From Candidatus Poribacteria bacterium (GTDB taxonomy: Bacteria > Poribacteria > WGA-4E > B28-G17): a DNA stretch of 50,881 nucleotides. The notes under the pieces are model-generated. The model had not been told where the DNA came from. It worked only from the letters and a program-made list of their open reading frames with translations, and searched no databases. Shown piece by piece: positions 1-9,140 of the stretch. The stretch lies in the NCBI GenBank assembly GCA_021162805.1, contig JAGGXZ010000103.1:1-50881 (forward strand), given 5' to 3'. The translations under genes were made by a program, and so were the position numbers. Every line of letters begins with the position of its first letter. The stretch's first letter is position 1.

Positions 1-279
1 GAGGGAATAGCAGGGGTGAGGGGAGAAATAGCGGAGCAGAGAGATGAGATGAAGGAGGAGATAACAGAGGTGAAGGGAGAGGTAGATAGGCTGAGGGGCG
101 AGATGAAAGAGGAAATCAAGGGATTAAGGGAGGAGATGAGAGAGGGGTTCCAAAGGATAGATGGAAGATTTCAGGTGATGGACGAGAGGTTCTATACCTT
201 CATGAAATGGATTATAGCTGCCCTCATCGGCTCATGGGCGACGCTGATGGCGGCTATACTGACGTTGATGCTAAAATGA
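1..279 (+). CDS. Coiled-coil protein with C-terminal membrane helix (5' partial)
   Basis: The frame is open from the first base, so the gene may begin upstream of the window; the first usable internal start is GTG at 16. The product is highly charged and repeats Glu/Lys/Arg heptads (EIAEQRDEMKEEI and similar) over roughly residues 1-60, as expected for a coiled coil. It ends in one hydrophobic segment, FMKWIIAALIGSWATLMAAI, that would anchor it in the inner membrane with the coil in the cytoplasm. Small coil-plus-TM proteins of this type are widespread and unassigned. No function is inferred. Confidence 0.6.
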   Translation, partial: EGIAGVRGEIAEQRDEMKEEITEVKGEVDRLRGEMKEEIKGLREEMREGFQRIDGRFQVMDERFYTFMKWIIAALIGSWATLMAAILTLMLK

Positions 280-348
280 TAGCGCGGGTTTACCCCGCCG
301 AAAACGGCAACACTACGAAAGAAAATATAACTTGAAAGGTGGGAAATT

Positions 349-1248
349 ATGGAGGTTGTTCTTCAGACCAAGCTGGAAGGTGTTAAGCTCTTCAAGAGAG
401 GGAAGGTCAGGGACATATACGATCTGGGGGATAAGCTCTTGATCGTCGCCACCGATAGGATCTCCGCCTTCGATTACGTCCTTCCAAACGGTATCCCCTA
501 CAAGGGGAAAGTCCTCAACGGACTTTCGGCATTCTGGTTCGATTTCACCCGATCGATAGCTCCGAATCACATGATCTCGACCGAAGTCCCCGAATTCCCC
601 GATGATCTCCACAGGTTCGCCGATCTGCTTGAGGGCAGGGCGATGTTGGTCAGAAAGGCTGAGAGGATAGATATAGAGTGCGTCGTGAGGGGATATATCT
701 CCGGATCGGCCTGGAGGGAGTATCGTCAAAGCGGCACCGTGTGCGGGATGAAACTCCCTGAGGGGCTCAGGGAGTCGGATAAACTGCCCGAGCCGATCTT
801 CACCCCGGCCATCAAGGCCGAGACGGGACATGACGAGAACATACCGATCTCCAAGATGAAGGAGCTCATTGGGGAGGATCTGATGGAGAGGATAATCGAG
901 AAAAGCATCGAGATCTATCGGGCGGCCGCCGAGTATGCGGACTCCAAGGGGATAATCATCGCCGACACCAAATTCGAATTCGGCCTTCATGACGGAGAGC
1001 TCATATTGATAGATGAGATGCTCACCCCCGATTCCTCCAGGTTCTGGGATAAATCCGACTATGAGCCCGGCAGATCCCAGAGGAGTTTCGATAAACAGTA
1101 CGTGCGGGATTATCTGGAAAGCATCAACTGGGATAAACAGCCGCCCGTGCCCGAATTGCCCGACGAGGTGGTCAGGAACACCTCCCTTAAATATCTGGAG
1201 GCATACCGGAGGATCACCGGCAGGTCTCTAACGCCTCAGCCCGTCTGA
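349..1248 (+). CDS. purC: Phosphoribosylaminoimidazole-succinocarboxamide synthase (SAICAR synthetase)
   Basis: PurC catalyses ATP-dependent condensation of CAIR with aspartate to SAICAR in de novo purine synthesis, in the cytoplasm. The 299-residue length fits the longer PurC type. Diagnostic segments are FKRGKVRDIYDLGD (nucleotide loop), VATDRISAFDYVLPNGIPYKG, ECVVRGYISGSAW, and the C-terminal DTKFEFGLHDGELILIDEMLTPDSSR split over two neighbouring motifs. AAGGTGGG lies just before the ATG and supports the start. It is monocistronic here, with no other pur genes nearby. Its last 35 bp overlap the 3' end of the convergent glycyl radical enzyme gene. Confidence 0.96.
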   Translation: MEVVLQTKLEGVKLFKRGKVRDIYDLGDKLLIVATDRISAFDYVLPNGIPYKGKVLNGLSAFWFDFTRSIAPNHMISTEVPEFPDDLHRFADLLEGRAMLVRKAERIDIECVVRGYISGSAWREYRQSGTVCGMKLPEGLRESDKLPEPIFTPAIKAETGHDENIPISKMKELIGEDLMERIIEKSIEIYRAAAEYADSKGIIIADTKFEFGLHDGELILIDEMLTPDSSRFWDKSDYEPGRSQRSFDKQYVRDYLESINWDKQPPVPELPDEVVRNTSLKYLEAYRRITGRSLTPQPV

Positions 1249-3385
1249 TGAGCTCCTCCTGCTCCTTCCGGGATAGATCGATGAACCTCGTGCAGAAACC
1301 GGCGACCCGCACCACAAGATCCCTGTATTTCTCGGGTTCCTTTTGAGCCTCTCTGAGCATCTCGGCGTCGAAACAGTTGATCTGGAGCTCCTGTCCTCCC
1401 CTTGCGAAGAATCCCTCGATGAGGGGCAGGAGCACCTCCGGTTTCGCATCGGTTTTCGGGAGGGTTAGGTTCAGGTTATATCCCCCGCGATAGCATCCGG
1501 GGTAATCCAGCTTGAGCACGCTTTTGAGGATGGCCGTCGGGCCGTTGCGTCCTATCCCCATCTCCGCCCCGATGCTATCGGCAACCGGTGTCCAGGCCAG
1601 ACGACCGTCGGGCGAGGCGGCTATGCGCCTGCCATCCACGTGATGAAGGCTGCGGACGACATGGCAGACCGTATGTGTCGGATGGCCGAACTGCGCGTCC
1701 ACCTCCTTCAGCACCCTCTCACGCATCCCCGTCAAGACGGAGGCCCACCGATCAACCCTCTCATCGTCCTCCCCCCATTTCGGGCCGGCGAGCAGGAGCT
1801 GGCGTATCCTCTCGTCGGGGAAATTCTCACGCATAGCTCGGATCAGATCACCGAGCGAGATCGATCTCTCCTGGAAGACCGTCCTTTCGATGGCGGCAAG
1901 GGCGTTAATGGCATTGGTCAGCCCCCGCTCATAGTAGCCCGGGAACCAATATTTCATCCCCAAAAGCAAATCCCGTCCCCGCTCGATGCAGCCATGCATG
2001 AGCGAGGAGGTAAAGGGGGTGGGGACGCGCTCCGCCATTCTCCTCCATCGGTTCAACCCACGCCGGCGCATCTCAACGGCACGCCGTCTCATCCTCTCCT
2101 CCAGATAGGCTAGAAGTTGCGATATATCGCGTATCGAATCGGGTTCGGGGAGGTTAAACAGCGTCTCATTGAGTAGCTCCAGATATTGAATCGTGCCGCC
2201 GATCGTTGCGGTCGCGGTGGACATCATACGTCCGGGTATCCCCAGCTCGTTACAGCCTATCACGCAGTAATCCCAGGCGTCCTCCTCGGAGATGCCCAAA
2301 TTGATGAACCCTTCCACCGTCGGCCTATCGTTGATAAACTGAGGCATGCTGATTCCGGATGCGATCATCCCGGCGGCCCGTCGTTTCACCCCCTCGTCCA
2401 GCCCTTCATGCCAGCGCAGGAAGAGATGGGGATCGCCTATACGAAGGAGGTCGAAGGCGTCCAGAAAACATGATGTTATGGCATTGGATTGATCCTCGCC
2501 CAGATGGTTCGCACCTCCAACGGTGATCGCCTGGGTTTTAGAACCCCGGCCCAGGAAGGAGTTGGCGGCGATCTTCAGGAGGAAAGCGGCAATGAGATCC
2601 GTGGCCTGCTCAGCGTCGAAACGATCATCGATAAATGGGGCTAAGGTTCTATCGGGCAGGCCGATGGATATGGACATGCCATGCCCCTCGATGGCAACCG
2701 CCAGATGAACAAGGGCCATCGCCTGTAAGGCCTCGAACAGATCTCGGGCGGGTTTAGCGGGGACGTGACGACAGGCTCGTGCGACGCGCAGTAGAAGTTC
2801 GCGAATCACATCATCTCGCTCCGACCGTGCGGCTTCCTCGGCCGCCTTCGCGTATCGATGTGCCCAATCGATGACCGCCTGGAGGGAGATGATCATCGCC
2901 TCACGATAGATCCGCCTTTCAGGATCGGTCTCATCAAGGTTATGCCGTTCAGCCTCGGCGATCAACGATTCCAATCCCCTGTGGACAACCGTATCCATGT
3001 CCACGGCCAGATGGCCGATGCCCGCAGCTCCGCCGAAGCTTTTATCCTTCCAGTAATCCAGAATCTCCTGTGGTATCTTACCGTCCAGAATATGGTCCAA
3101 CCCCTCGTTTTCGATAAGCACCTGCGTGTCATTGGTTATGCCGTGCTCCGGGATGAGCATCCAGGCCCGCGGGCGGGAGGATGTGTTTCCGGCGAAGATT
3201 GGGTTCGAGCTCAGGTCCAGATCCATATTGCCAAGGACATGTGCGAACGCCTTTGCCCTCTTCAGCGGAGGCGGGTCATCCTCATATCTCCGATAGGCCT
3301 CGGTGACCAGCCATGCCCTCTGCAGACATACCGTGTCCTCGGTGGAGATGAGCTCGTCGCGAACCCGTCTGATTAAATCCCTCAT
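1214..3385 (-). CDS. Pyruvate formate-lyase-like glycyl radical enzyme
   Basis: A 723-residue member of the PFL/glycerol-dehydratase-type glycyl radical family. The active-site cysteine motif is CVIGCNELG (thiyl Cys about residue 378, general-base Glu about 380). The C-terminal radical loop contains RDLVVRVAGFCTRF with the radical Gly near residue 696, preceded by GGQELQINCFDAE. The motif GCNE differs from the GCVE of choline and glycerol enzymes, so the substrate cannot be named. The start is placed at the second Met because GGAAGGCGAG sits just upstream of it; an in-frame ATG at 3409 lacks a good ribosome site. No radical SAM activase is adjacent, which is unusual, so activation must come from elsewhere. 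The gene converges on purC with a 35-bp overlap. Confidence 0.88.
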   Translation of the reverse strand: MRDLIRRVRDELISTEDTVCLQRAWLVTEAYRRYEDDPPPLKRAKAFAHVLGNMDLDLSSNPIFAGNTSSRPRAWMLIPEHGITNDTQVLIENEGLDHILDGKIPQEILDYWKDKSFGGAAGIGHLAVDMDTVVHRGLESLIAEAERHNLDETDPERRIYREAMIISLQAVIDWAHRYAKAAEEAARSERDDVIRELLLRVARACRHVPAKPARDLFEALQAMALVHLAVAIEGHGMSISIGLPDRTLAPFIDDRFDAEQATDLIAAFLLKIAANSFLGRGSKTQAITVGGANHLGEDQSNAITSCFLDAFDLLRIGDPHLFLRWHEGLDEGVKRRAAGMIASGISMPQFINDRPTVEGFINLGISEEDAWDYCVIGCNELGIPGRMMSTATATIGGTIQYLELLNETLFNLPEPDSIRDISQLLAYLEERMRRRAVEMRRRGLNRWRRMAERVPTPFTSSLMHGCIERGRDLLLGMKYWFPGYYERGLTNAINALAAIERTVFQERSISLGDLIRAMRENFPDERIRQLLLAGPKWGEDDERVDRWASVLTGMRERVLKEVDAQFGHPTHTVCHVVRSLHHVDGRRIAASPDGRLAWTPVADSIGAEMGIGRNGPTAILKSVLKLDYPGCYRGGYNLNLTLPKTDAKPEVLLPLIEGFFARGGQELQINCFDAEMLREAQKEPEKYRDLVVRVAGFCTRFIDLSRKEQEELIRRAEALETCR

Positions 3386-3402
3386 CTCTCGCCTTCCAGA
3401 AC

Positions 3403-3481
3403 AAGTCATTCATTGTCACTTGTCGTCATTTATGGTCATTGAAATGACAACAAATGACCATAAATGACTACAAATGACTTA
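3403..3481. repeat. Inverted array of 10-nt words (TGAC/GTCA), intergenic
   Basis: The right half reads as four decads of the form AAATGAC-NNN (AAATGACAAC, AAATGACCAT, AAATGACTAC, AAATGACTTA). The left half holds the same word inverted (GTCATT) at the same 10-nt period. The arms, about 24 nt with two mismatches (roughly 3417-3440 and 3452-3475), could fold into one long hairpin. It lies between the starts/ends of two minus-strand genes, directly upstream of the glycyl radical enzyme, so it may act as a terminator for the lipoprotein transcript or as a protein-binding array. Confidence 0.75.
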
Positions 3482-3492
3482 CTCAGCCTTTA

Positions 3493-3963
3493 TCACTCCA
3501 CGTAGAAGAGATACGACCTTTCGAAGGAGTTATCCAGGTAGACGTACACCTCCCACTCACCTCTGGCAAACCCGCCCGCAGGCTTCTCCAGGTAGAACCA
3601 TGTTATCTGCTCGCCGTTGGAGGTGAAGTATTCCGCGCTTTTGTAATAGGGAGGTTCCCCTGCGCCCTGTTCCGGCGAGAACCATTCGACTCTGACGTTA
3701 TGGCTTCCCTCGACGTTGATCCAGTAGATCCACAGATATATCCTTTCGTCGTCCGGGCGGAAGGTGTTGGTTATCCCGTTGGGTCGGTTGTCGACCACAT
3801 CCAGCGACAGGACTGAATCCACGATCATCGGCTCGCCTTTGAACGGGCTGATAGAGCTGCTTCCTCCCGATTGGCTTCCACAGCCGGTCAACATCCAGGC
3901 TATAACGGAGATCAGCAGGATCAACGCTCCAAGTCGAGCTTTTCTCTTCCAAGAATTGACCAT
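3493..3963 (-). CDS. Small lipoprotein of unknown function
   Basis: The 156-residue product has an n-region rich in Lys/Arg (NSWKRKAR), a hydrophobic stretch, and a lipobox MLTGC, so it should be exported and lipid-anchored at Cys about 28. The mature part starts with a Ser/Gly-rich linker (GSQSGGSSS) and is rich in Trp, Tyr and beta-prone residues (IYLWIYWINVEG, EWEVYVYLD), suggesting a single beta-sandwich domain. The ATG at 3963 is favoured because GTGAGGGG precedes it; an in-frame GTG four codons upstream is less likely. No family is recognised. Confidence 0.7.
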   Translation of the reverse strand: MVNSWKRKARLGALILLISVIAWMLTGCGSQSGGSSSISPFKGEPMIVDSVLSLDVVDNRPNGITNTFRPDDERIYLWIYWINVEGSHNVRVEWFSPEQGAGEPPYYKSAEYFTSNGEQITWFYLEKPAGGFARGEWEVYVYLDNSFERSYLFYVE

Positions 3964-4036
3964 CTTTCCCCTCACCGAAATTCATCGTTGAGATGTAAGG
4001 ATGATAACTGAGAACCCTTCGAATTTCAAGAGCGAG

Positions 4037-4066
4037 TTGCTCAGGCCGATCCCTCCATGGTATAAT
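4037..4066 (+). promoter_or_regulatory. Putative promoter of hypF-larB, likely leaderless transcript
   Basis: TTGCTC (4037-4042) and a perfect TATAAT (4061-4066) are separated by 18 bp. The predicted start of transcription falls at about 4073-4078, on or next to the ATG of hypF, and no Shine-Dalgarno sequence is visible between them. Confidence 0.6.
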
Positions 4067-4077
4067 CTCACTTGATC

Positions 4078-6399
4078 ATGACCGTCAGAAGGTATCTCCT
4101 CATAAAGGGCGTAGTTCAAGGCGTCGGGTTCCGCCCCTTCATATATAACCTCGCCGCCAAGTATGATTTAAAAGGATGGGTTCTGAACTCCACTGACGGC
4201 GTGCACATCGAAGTGGAAGGCCCCGTCGATGAGGTAGAGGGGTTCATCTCTCAGATCCGTCTCGAGGCTCCTCCTTTGGCGCGGATAGATTCGATAGAGG
4301 TCAGGGAGCTTGAACCTATCGGATACACCGATTTCACCATCCGACATAGCGAGGGCGATTCGAGCAAGTATATCAAGATCTCGCCCGATGTCTCCATCTG
4401 CGAGGATTGTCTCAGGGAGCTTTTCGATCCCACCGACAGGAGATACCTATATCCGTTCATCAACTGCACCAACTGCGGCCCGAGATTCACGATAATCAAG
4501 GATATCCCCTACGACCGGCATAACACCACCATGAGACCTTTCAAGATGTGTAAGCTGTGTCAGGCGGAATATGATGATCCGTCGAATCGGAGGTTCCACG
4601 CCCAGCCGAACGCCTGCCATACCTGCGGGCCACACGTATGGCTTGAAAGAAGCGGCTCGAGGGGGATCGTCGCCGAAAGGGATGAGGCGATAAGGGAGGT
4701 CATACGCAGGTTGTCCAAGGGCGAAATCGTCGCCATCAAAGGACTGGGCGGATTTCACCTGGCATGCGACGCCTCAAATCAGGAGGCGACTGCGAAGCTC
4801 AGGGAGAGGAAACGCAAAAGCCTTAAGCCCTTTGCCATAATGGCACCTGATATCGAGACGATAAAAACCTTCTGTTTCGTCTCAGATCAGGAGGAGAAGC
4901 TTCTTTCCGGATATCAGAGGCCGATCGTGCTTCTGAGGAGAAAGCCCGGTGCGCCGATAGCGGAGGCCGTCGCGCCGAACAACGAGTTTTTGGGCGTGAT
5001 GCTGCCCTATACCCCGCTGCACTATCTGCTGTTCTGCTCCGATCTCCGGCCTGAGGGGGTGAAACCCTTCATCGCTCTCGTCATGACGAGCGGGAACCTC
5101 TCCGAGGAGCCGATAGCGATAGATAACGAGGAGGCCAGAGAGAGGTTAAAGGATCTGGCGGACTGGTTTTTGATGCATAACAGGGAGATATGCACGCGGT
5201 GTGACGACTCGGTGGCTAAAGTGGATCTGGGAACGCAGATCATGATCCGACGCTCCCGCGGATATGCGCCCTACCCGGTGGATCTTCACATCGATATGCC
5301 GCAGATCCTCGCCTGCGGAGCGGAGCTCAAAAACACCTTCTGCCTGACCAAGGAGAATCACGCCTTCCTGAGCCAGCATATCGGCGATCTACAGAACGCG
5401 GAGGCCTTCAAGTTCTTCGCCGATTCGATAGAGTATATGAAGAAGCTCTTCAGAATCGAGCCCGAATTCATCGCCTACGACCTTCATCCGGAGTACCTCT
5501 CGACGAAATATGCCATGGAATTCCAGGGGAAGCTGGATCTCATCGGCGTGCAGCATCATCACGCTCACATAGCAAGCTGTATGGCCGAAAGGAGAGTTGA
5601 GGGGAAGGTGATAGGTGTGTCATTCGATGGGACGGGATACGGAACGGACGGGAGGATATGGGGGGGCGAGTTTCTGGTGGCCGACGAGAGGGAATTTGTG
5701 AGGATCGCTCATCTCAAATATCTGCCTCTGCCCGGCGGGGACGCGGCCGTCAGGGAACCCTATAGGATGGCGCTGAGCTATCTGTGGGATCTGTATGGAG
5801 ATGGACTTTGGGAGGCGGGTTTGCCCATGCTTGAAAGGATCAACCCGGCCAATCTCAGGCTTATCGTGCAGATGATCGAACGGGGAATCAACTCCCCGCT
5901 CACCTCAAGCTGTGGGAGGCTCTTCGATGCCGTCTCCGCACTGGCCGGCGTCCGATCGGTCATAAGCTACGAGGCTCAGGCCGCTATGGAGCTGGAGATG
6001 AAGGCATGGAGGGAAGGGGGTTTAAAGGTGGAGGCCCCAAGCTACGGCTGGGATCTGATAAAGGATGAGAGCCCATGGCTGGTGGATATGTCCGAGACGA
6101 TCAGAGGCGTGGTCGAGGACGTCTTATCCGGCAAAAGCGCGGGATGGATCTCACACAGGTTCCATCGGACGATGGCCGATGTGATCGCCGTGGTCTGTCG
6201 GGAGATGAGAGGGGAATTCGGATTGAACGATGTGGCCCTGAGCGGAGGGGTCTTCCAGAACAGGTTGCTCCTGAACCTCTCCTTTAAAAGGCTGGCTGAG
6301 CAGGGATTTCGCGTGCTGTTCAACAGGGAGGTTCCCGCAAATGACGGCGGGATATCCCTGGGGCAGGCCTACATCGCCGCTTCGAGGGTGAGAGGATGA
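4078..6399 (+). CDS. hypF: Carbamoyltransferase HypF
   Basis: HypF makes and transfers the thiocarbamate that becomes the CN ligands of [NiFe] hydrogenase, handing it to HypE. All domains are present in order: N-terminal acylphosphatase ([16 protein letters not shown], about 1-90), two zinc-finger units ([22 protein letters not shown], about 105-190), a YrdC-like ATP/carbamoyl domain (about 200-385), and a Kae1/TobZ-like domain with the metal motif HHHAHIAS. At 773 residues it is full length. The ATG at 4078 overlaps the predicted transcription start; an in-frame TTG two codons earlier is possible. The stop overlaps larB by ATGA, so the two are translationally coupled. No other hyp or hydrogenase gene lies in the window. 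Confidence 0.95.
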   Translation: MTVRRYLLIKGVVQGVGFRPFIYNLAAKYDLKGWVLNSTDGVHIEVEGPVDEVEGFISQIRLEAPPLARIDSIEVRELEPIGYTDFTIRHSEGDSSKYIKISPDVSICEDCLRELFDPTDRRYLYPFINCTNCGPRFTIIKDIPYDRHNTTMRPFKMCKLCQAEYDDPSNRRFHAQPNACHTCGPHVWLERSGSRGIVAERDEAIREVIRRLSKGEIVAIKGLGGFHLACDASNQEATAKLRERKRKSLKPFAIMAPDIETIKTFCFVSDQEEKLLSGYQRPIVLLRRKPGAPIAEAVAPNNEFLGVMLPYTPLHYLLFCSDLRPEGVKPFIALVMTSGNLSEEPIAIDNEEARERLKDLADWFLMHNREICTRCDDSVAKVDLGTQIMIRRSRGYAPYPVDLHIDMPQILACGAELKNTFCLTKENHAFLSQHIGDLQNAEAFKFFADSIEYMKKLFRIEPEFIAYDLHPEYLSTKYAMEFQGKLDLIGVQHHHAHIASCMAERRVEGKVIGVSFDGTGYGTDGRIWGGEFLVADEREFVRIAHLKYLPLPGGDAAVREPYRMALSYLWDLYGDGLWEAGLPMLERINPANLRLIVQMIERGINSPLTSSCGRLFDAVSALAGVRSVISYEAQAAMELEMKAWREGGLKVEAPSYGWDLIKDESPWLVDMSETIRGVVEDVLSGKSAGWISHRFHRTMADVIAVVCREMRGEFGLNDVALSGGVFQNRLLLNLSFKRLAEQGFRVLFNREVPANDGGISLGQAYIAASRVRG

Positions 6400-7163
6400 A
6401 CCGGGAAAGGCTAAAGGAGTTGCTCGAGAGGGTTAAATCGGGTGAGCTATCGATAGATGAAGCTCTAAGTGACCTCAGATCACTTCCATTCGAGGATCTG
6501 GGATTCGCTAAGGTGGATCATCATCGCGGGATCAGACAGGGGTTTCCCGAGGTGATCTTCTGTCAGGGGAAAAGGGTGGAACAGGTGGTTGAGATATCCA
6601 GGCGGATCATATCGAAGGGGGCCGATCTTTTGGCCACGAGGGCGTCGAGGGAGATATACGAGTCGATCCGCGAGATAGCCCCTAAGGCCAGATATAACGA
6701 TCTGGCGAGGGCGGTGATACTGGAGCAGGTTCCCAAGGAAAGGCTCAAAGGGGTGACCGTCATCTCGGCCGGGACGGCGGACCTTCCCGTCGCCGAGGAG
6801 GCCGCTGAGACGGCTTGGATAATGGGAAATGAGGTCGATAGGATCTATGACGTCGGCGTGGCTGGGCTGCATAGATTGCTTGGGAACCTCGATAGGATCA
6901 CCTTGGCCAACGTTCTCGTGGTCGTCGCTGGGATGGAGGGAGCTTTGGCAAGTGTGGTAGGCGGATTGGTCGATAAACCCGTCATAGCTGTGCCTACGAG
7001 CGTGGGATATGGGGCTAGCTTCGGGGGATTGGCGGCGCTTCTGACCATGCTCAACAGTTGTGCCTCAGGCGTGGCGGTGGTCAACATAGATAACGGTTTC
7101 GGCGCGGGATATATCGCCTCGCTCATAAACCGACTCGCTCATGCCCCCCATCAGCCCATATAG
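6396..7163 (+). CDS. larB: Pyridinium-3,5-biscarboxylic acid mononucleotide synthase LarB
   Basis: The 255-residue protein belongs to the PurE-related LarB family, which carboxylates nicotinic acid adenine dinucleotide in the first step of nickel-pincer nucleotide cofactor synthesis. Recognisable parts are the N-terminal helical region ending in [23 protein letters not shown], and the PurE-like core [43 protein letters not shown] and [13 protein letters not shown]. It overlaps hypF by 4 bp. LarC and LarE, needed for the cofactor, are not in this window. Pairing with hypF gives a two-gene nickel-enzyme maturation transcript. It ends with TAG, showing that TAG is an ordinary stop here. Confidence 0.92.
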   Translation: MNRERLKELLERVKSGELSIDEALSDLRSLPFEDLGFAKVDHHRGIRQGFPEVIFCQGKRVEQVVEISRRIISKGADLLATRASREIYESIREIAPKARYNDLARAVILEQVPKERLKGVTVISAGTADLPVAEEAAETAWIMGNEVDRIYDVGVAGLHRLLGNLDRITLANVLVVVAGMEGALASVVGGLVDKPVIAVPTSVGYGASFGGLAALLTMLNSCASGVAVVNIDNGFGAGYIASLINRLAHAPHQPI

Positions 7164-7394
7164 CCATGATAGACGGAATTATGTCGTCGATAAGGCCGTT
7201 CCAACCGCCGCTTGATCCTCTACACCTTGACCGATGATGAGCGTTGTCAGACGCCCTTCGATAACGTAGCGCGTTACCTTTTGATCGCCCCTAGGTGATG
7301 GCGAGCTTATCCTTGGGCTCGACAGACAGAAATGCGGAATTGGATGCCAGATATTCGATGATATTCGCCGTCAGTTTTCTCAGGTTTTCGCTCC
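7164..7394. other. Gene-poor stretch with possible minus-strand gene remnant
   Basis: No intact gene is seen. On the minus strand a short open stretch ends with TAG at 7291-7293 and reads SENLRKLTANIIEYLASNSA before it. It looks protein-like but has no start and no recognisable family. It abuts the formylglycine-enzyme fragment that begins on the other strand near 7395, consistent with a region of rearranged debris. Confidence 0.3.
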
Positions 7395-8150
7395 CCTTCG
7401 ACTGGAATAGATGAATATGAGGTCACAAATTCTCAATATCAGAGGTTCGTTGACGAAACTGGTTATCCACCTCCTCCACACTGGAAGGACGGGAGATATC
7501 CGGTCGGCCAGGGGGATTTCCCAGTCGTTAACGTTTCATATGAGGATGCTAAGGCTTACGCATTATGGGCGGGGAAACGGCTGCCCACGGCCGCGGAATG
7601 GGAAAGAGCGGCGTTCGGATCGGTGGACGAGGGGAGAAATGAATGGCCATGGGGTAAAACCTGGAATGGATTGAAGGCTAACTTCGTCACATCAAAGGGT
7701 ATAAACCTCAGATCGGTCTTCGCTTTCCCGAACGATGCTTCTCCCGATGAAATGGTGGCCACGATTAAAGGTTCTGATGTCTTCTCCGGAGAGTTAAGCG
7801 CTATCCTGGGAACTCCTAGAACAGCTACGGTGAAAGCGTTAACGAGAAGCAAAATTACCTTCTACTCTGGCGGAATCCAGACTATAATCGAAAACCTACC
7901 CATTGTGGCCGAGAAGCTCCTCATAACACTGGCCAAAAGATTGGCTCAGACCACGGAGGAAATGTGAGAAACTGCAGATAAAGAAGATGGAGGGAAAAAC
8001 TCGATCCTTCAGGAGCAGGTAAACAAATTGAAGGCTGAAAATGAGCAACTCCAATCTAAGCTCGATGAGCTTAATCAGGAGCTCGAATGGTTGAAAAGCC
8101 GCCTGACGCCAAAGGGGAAAAACGATAAGGAGCGAGGAAAACAGCGTTGA
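7395..8150 (+). pseudogene. Chimeric remnant: formylglycine-generating-enzyme fragment joined to a cNMP-binding/coiled-coil fragment
   Basis: One reading frame, without a credible start, first encodes about 100 residues typical of FGE-sulfatase (SUMF1/EgtB) domains: DEYEVTNSQYQRFVDETGY, FPVVNVSYEDAKAYALWAGK, RLPTAAEWERAAFG and WPWGK. Near 7700 it changes to a shortened cyclic-nucleotide-binding domain (SGELSAILGTPRTATVKALT) followed by LPIVAEKLLITLAKRLAQ. An in-frame TGA at 7965-7967 interrupts it. Beyond the stop the same frame continues with a coiled coil (NKLKAENEQLQSKLDELNQE) to TGA at 8148-8150. The simplest reading is fusion of two decayed genes by deletion, plus a nonsense mutation. 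Confidence 0.7.
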
Positions 8151-8155
8151 AACCC

Positions 8156-8184
8156 TTGACATCGAAGCCCAGCGGATCTATAAT
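8156..8184 (+). promoter_or_regulatory. Consensus sigma-70-type promoter
   Basis: TTGACA (8156-8161), a 17-bp spacer and TATAAT (8179-8184) match the housekeeping consensus exactly. It would start a transcript near 8191, about 34 nt before the ATG of the epimerase-like gene at 8225. Confidence 0.75.
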
Positions 8185-8224
8185 CTCAAGTTGGAGATGG
8201 AAAATCAAGTTCTGAGGTGAGGAT

Positions 8225-9097
8225 ATGTTCAAACTGGGAGTTATATCGGATGAGGTATCTCAGGATTTCGAAAGGGTTGTCAAGCTTGCTACGGAGTTCA
8301 AGCTCGATTCAATCGAGATAAGATCGGTGTGGGATAAACCCCCTCAGGAGCTAACGGAGAGGGACGTCGATAGGATGAAGAAAATCATGGATGGGACCGG
8401 ACTACGGGTCGTAAGCATCGCCTCTCCGTTTTACAAATGCGACTTTGAGAACGTGGAGGAGCGAAGAGAACACATCGAGATACTCAAAAGATGTATCAAA
8501 CTTGCAAAATCCTTCGGCGCAAACATCATCCGCGGCTTCGCCTTCTGGAACACGGGCAGGACGGAGGAGATCTGGGACGGCATATTGGAGGCCTTCGAGG
8601 AGCCGGTGAAGATCATCCAGGATGAGGGAGTGTTTTTGGGAATCGAGAACGAATCCTCCACCTCCTTGGCCACGGCGAAGCTAACACAGAGGTTCATAAA
8701 GGAGTTGAACTGTCCGAACGTCAGGGCGATATGGGATCCTGCCAACGAGCTGTCGGCGGAAGGAGGGGAAAAACCGTATCCCGATGCCTATAACAGGCTC
8801 AAGCCCTATATGATCCACGGCCACATCAAGGACGGCAAGCGCGATCCTCAAACCGGAAGGTTCATACCCACCCCTATAGGGGAAGGTGAGGTGGGTTGGA
8901 AGGAACAGCTACAGGCCTTCATAGATGACGGGTTTGAAGGGCATCTGTCGCTGGAGACACACTGGAGGCCCACAAAGACCCTGTCCGAGGACCTACTCAA
9001 CAGGCCCGGAGGCAGCGCCTTTTCGGAGGCAGGAGAGGAGGCATCGAGGATCTGCCTAGAAAAGCTCTTCGCGATCATAGAGGAACTCAGAAGGTAA
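8225..9097 (+). CDS. Sugar phosphate isomerase/epimerase (xylose isomerase-like TIM barrel)
   Basis: The 290-residue protein shows the AP-endonuclease-2/xylose-isomerase-like TIM barrel. Its features are an N-terminal LGVISDEVSQDFERVVKLATEF strand/helix split around DSIEIR, the metal-site segments GIENESSTSLAT and AIWDPANELSAEGG, MIHGHIKDG, and the C-terminal GHLSLETHW. The conserved Glu, Asp and His residues expected to bind a divalent metal are visible. Family members isomerise or epimerise sugars and inositols, but substrate cannot be read from sequence. GAGGTGAGG precedes the ATG. It has its own strong promoter and a hairpin terminator shared with the convergent ftsB-like gene. Confidence 0.85.
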   Translation: MFKLGVISDEVSQDFERVVKLATEFKLDSIEIRSVWDKPPQELTERDVDRMKKIMDGTGLRVVSIASPFYKCDFENVEERREHIEILKRCIKLAKSFGANIIRGFAFWNTGRTEEIWDGILEAFEEPVKIIQDEGVFLGIENESSTSLATAKLTQRFIKELNCPNVRAIWDPANELSAEGGEKPYPDAYNRLKPYMIHGHIKDGKRDPQTGRFIPTPIGEGEVGWKEQLQAFIDDGFEGHLSLETHWRPTKTLSEDLLNRPGGSAFSEAGEEASRICLEKLFAIIEELRR

Positions 9098-9103
9098 GAG
9101 ATC

Positions 9104-9140
9104 GCCGCGGGGCGGGATGAAATCTCCCGTCCCCGACGGC
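9104..9140. terminator. Bidirectional hairpin between convergent genes
   Basis: GCCG-CGGGGCGGGA pairs with TCCCGTCCCCG-ACGGC around a short A/T-containing loop, giving a GC-rich stem of about 15 bp. It lies exactly between the stop codons of the epimerase-like gene and the ftsB-like gene. There is no strong T-run, so termination efficiency is uncertain. Confidence 0.6.

Noticed and set aside
280-348. Terminator between the coiled-coil gene and purC
   Set aside because: GCGGG-TTTAC-CCCGC is a five-base-pair stem without a T-run; too weak to annotate.
313-990. Long minus-strand open frame opposite purC
   Set aside because: It mirrors codon bias of purC, has no ribosome site and resembles no protein family; purC motifs fill the plus strand.
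1640-2113. Plus-strand frames within the glycyl radical enzyme gene
   Set aside because: They are antisense shadows: the minus strand carries a continuous enzyme with both active-site motifs in this span.
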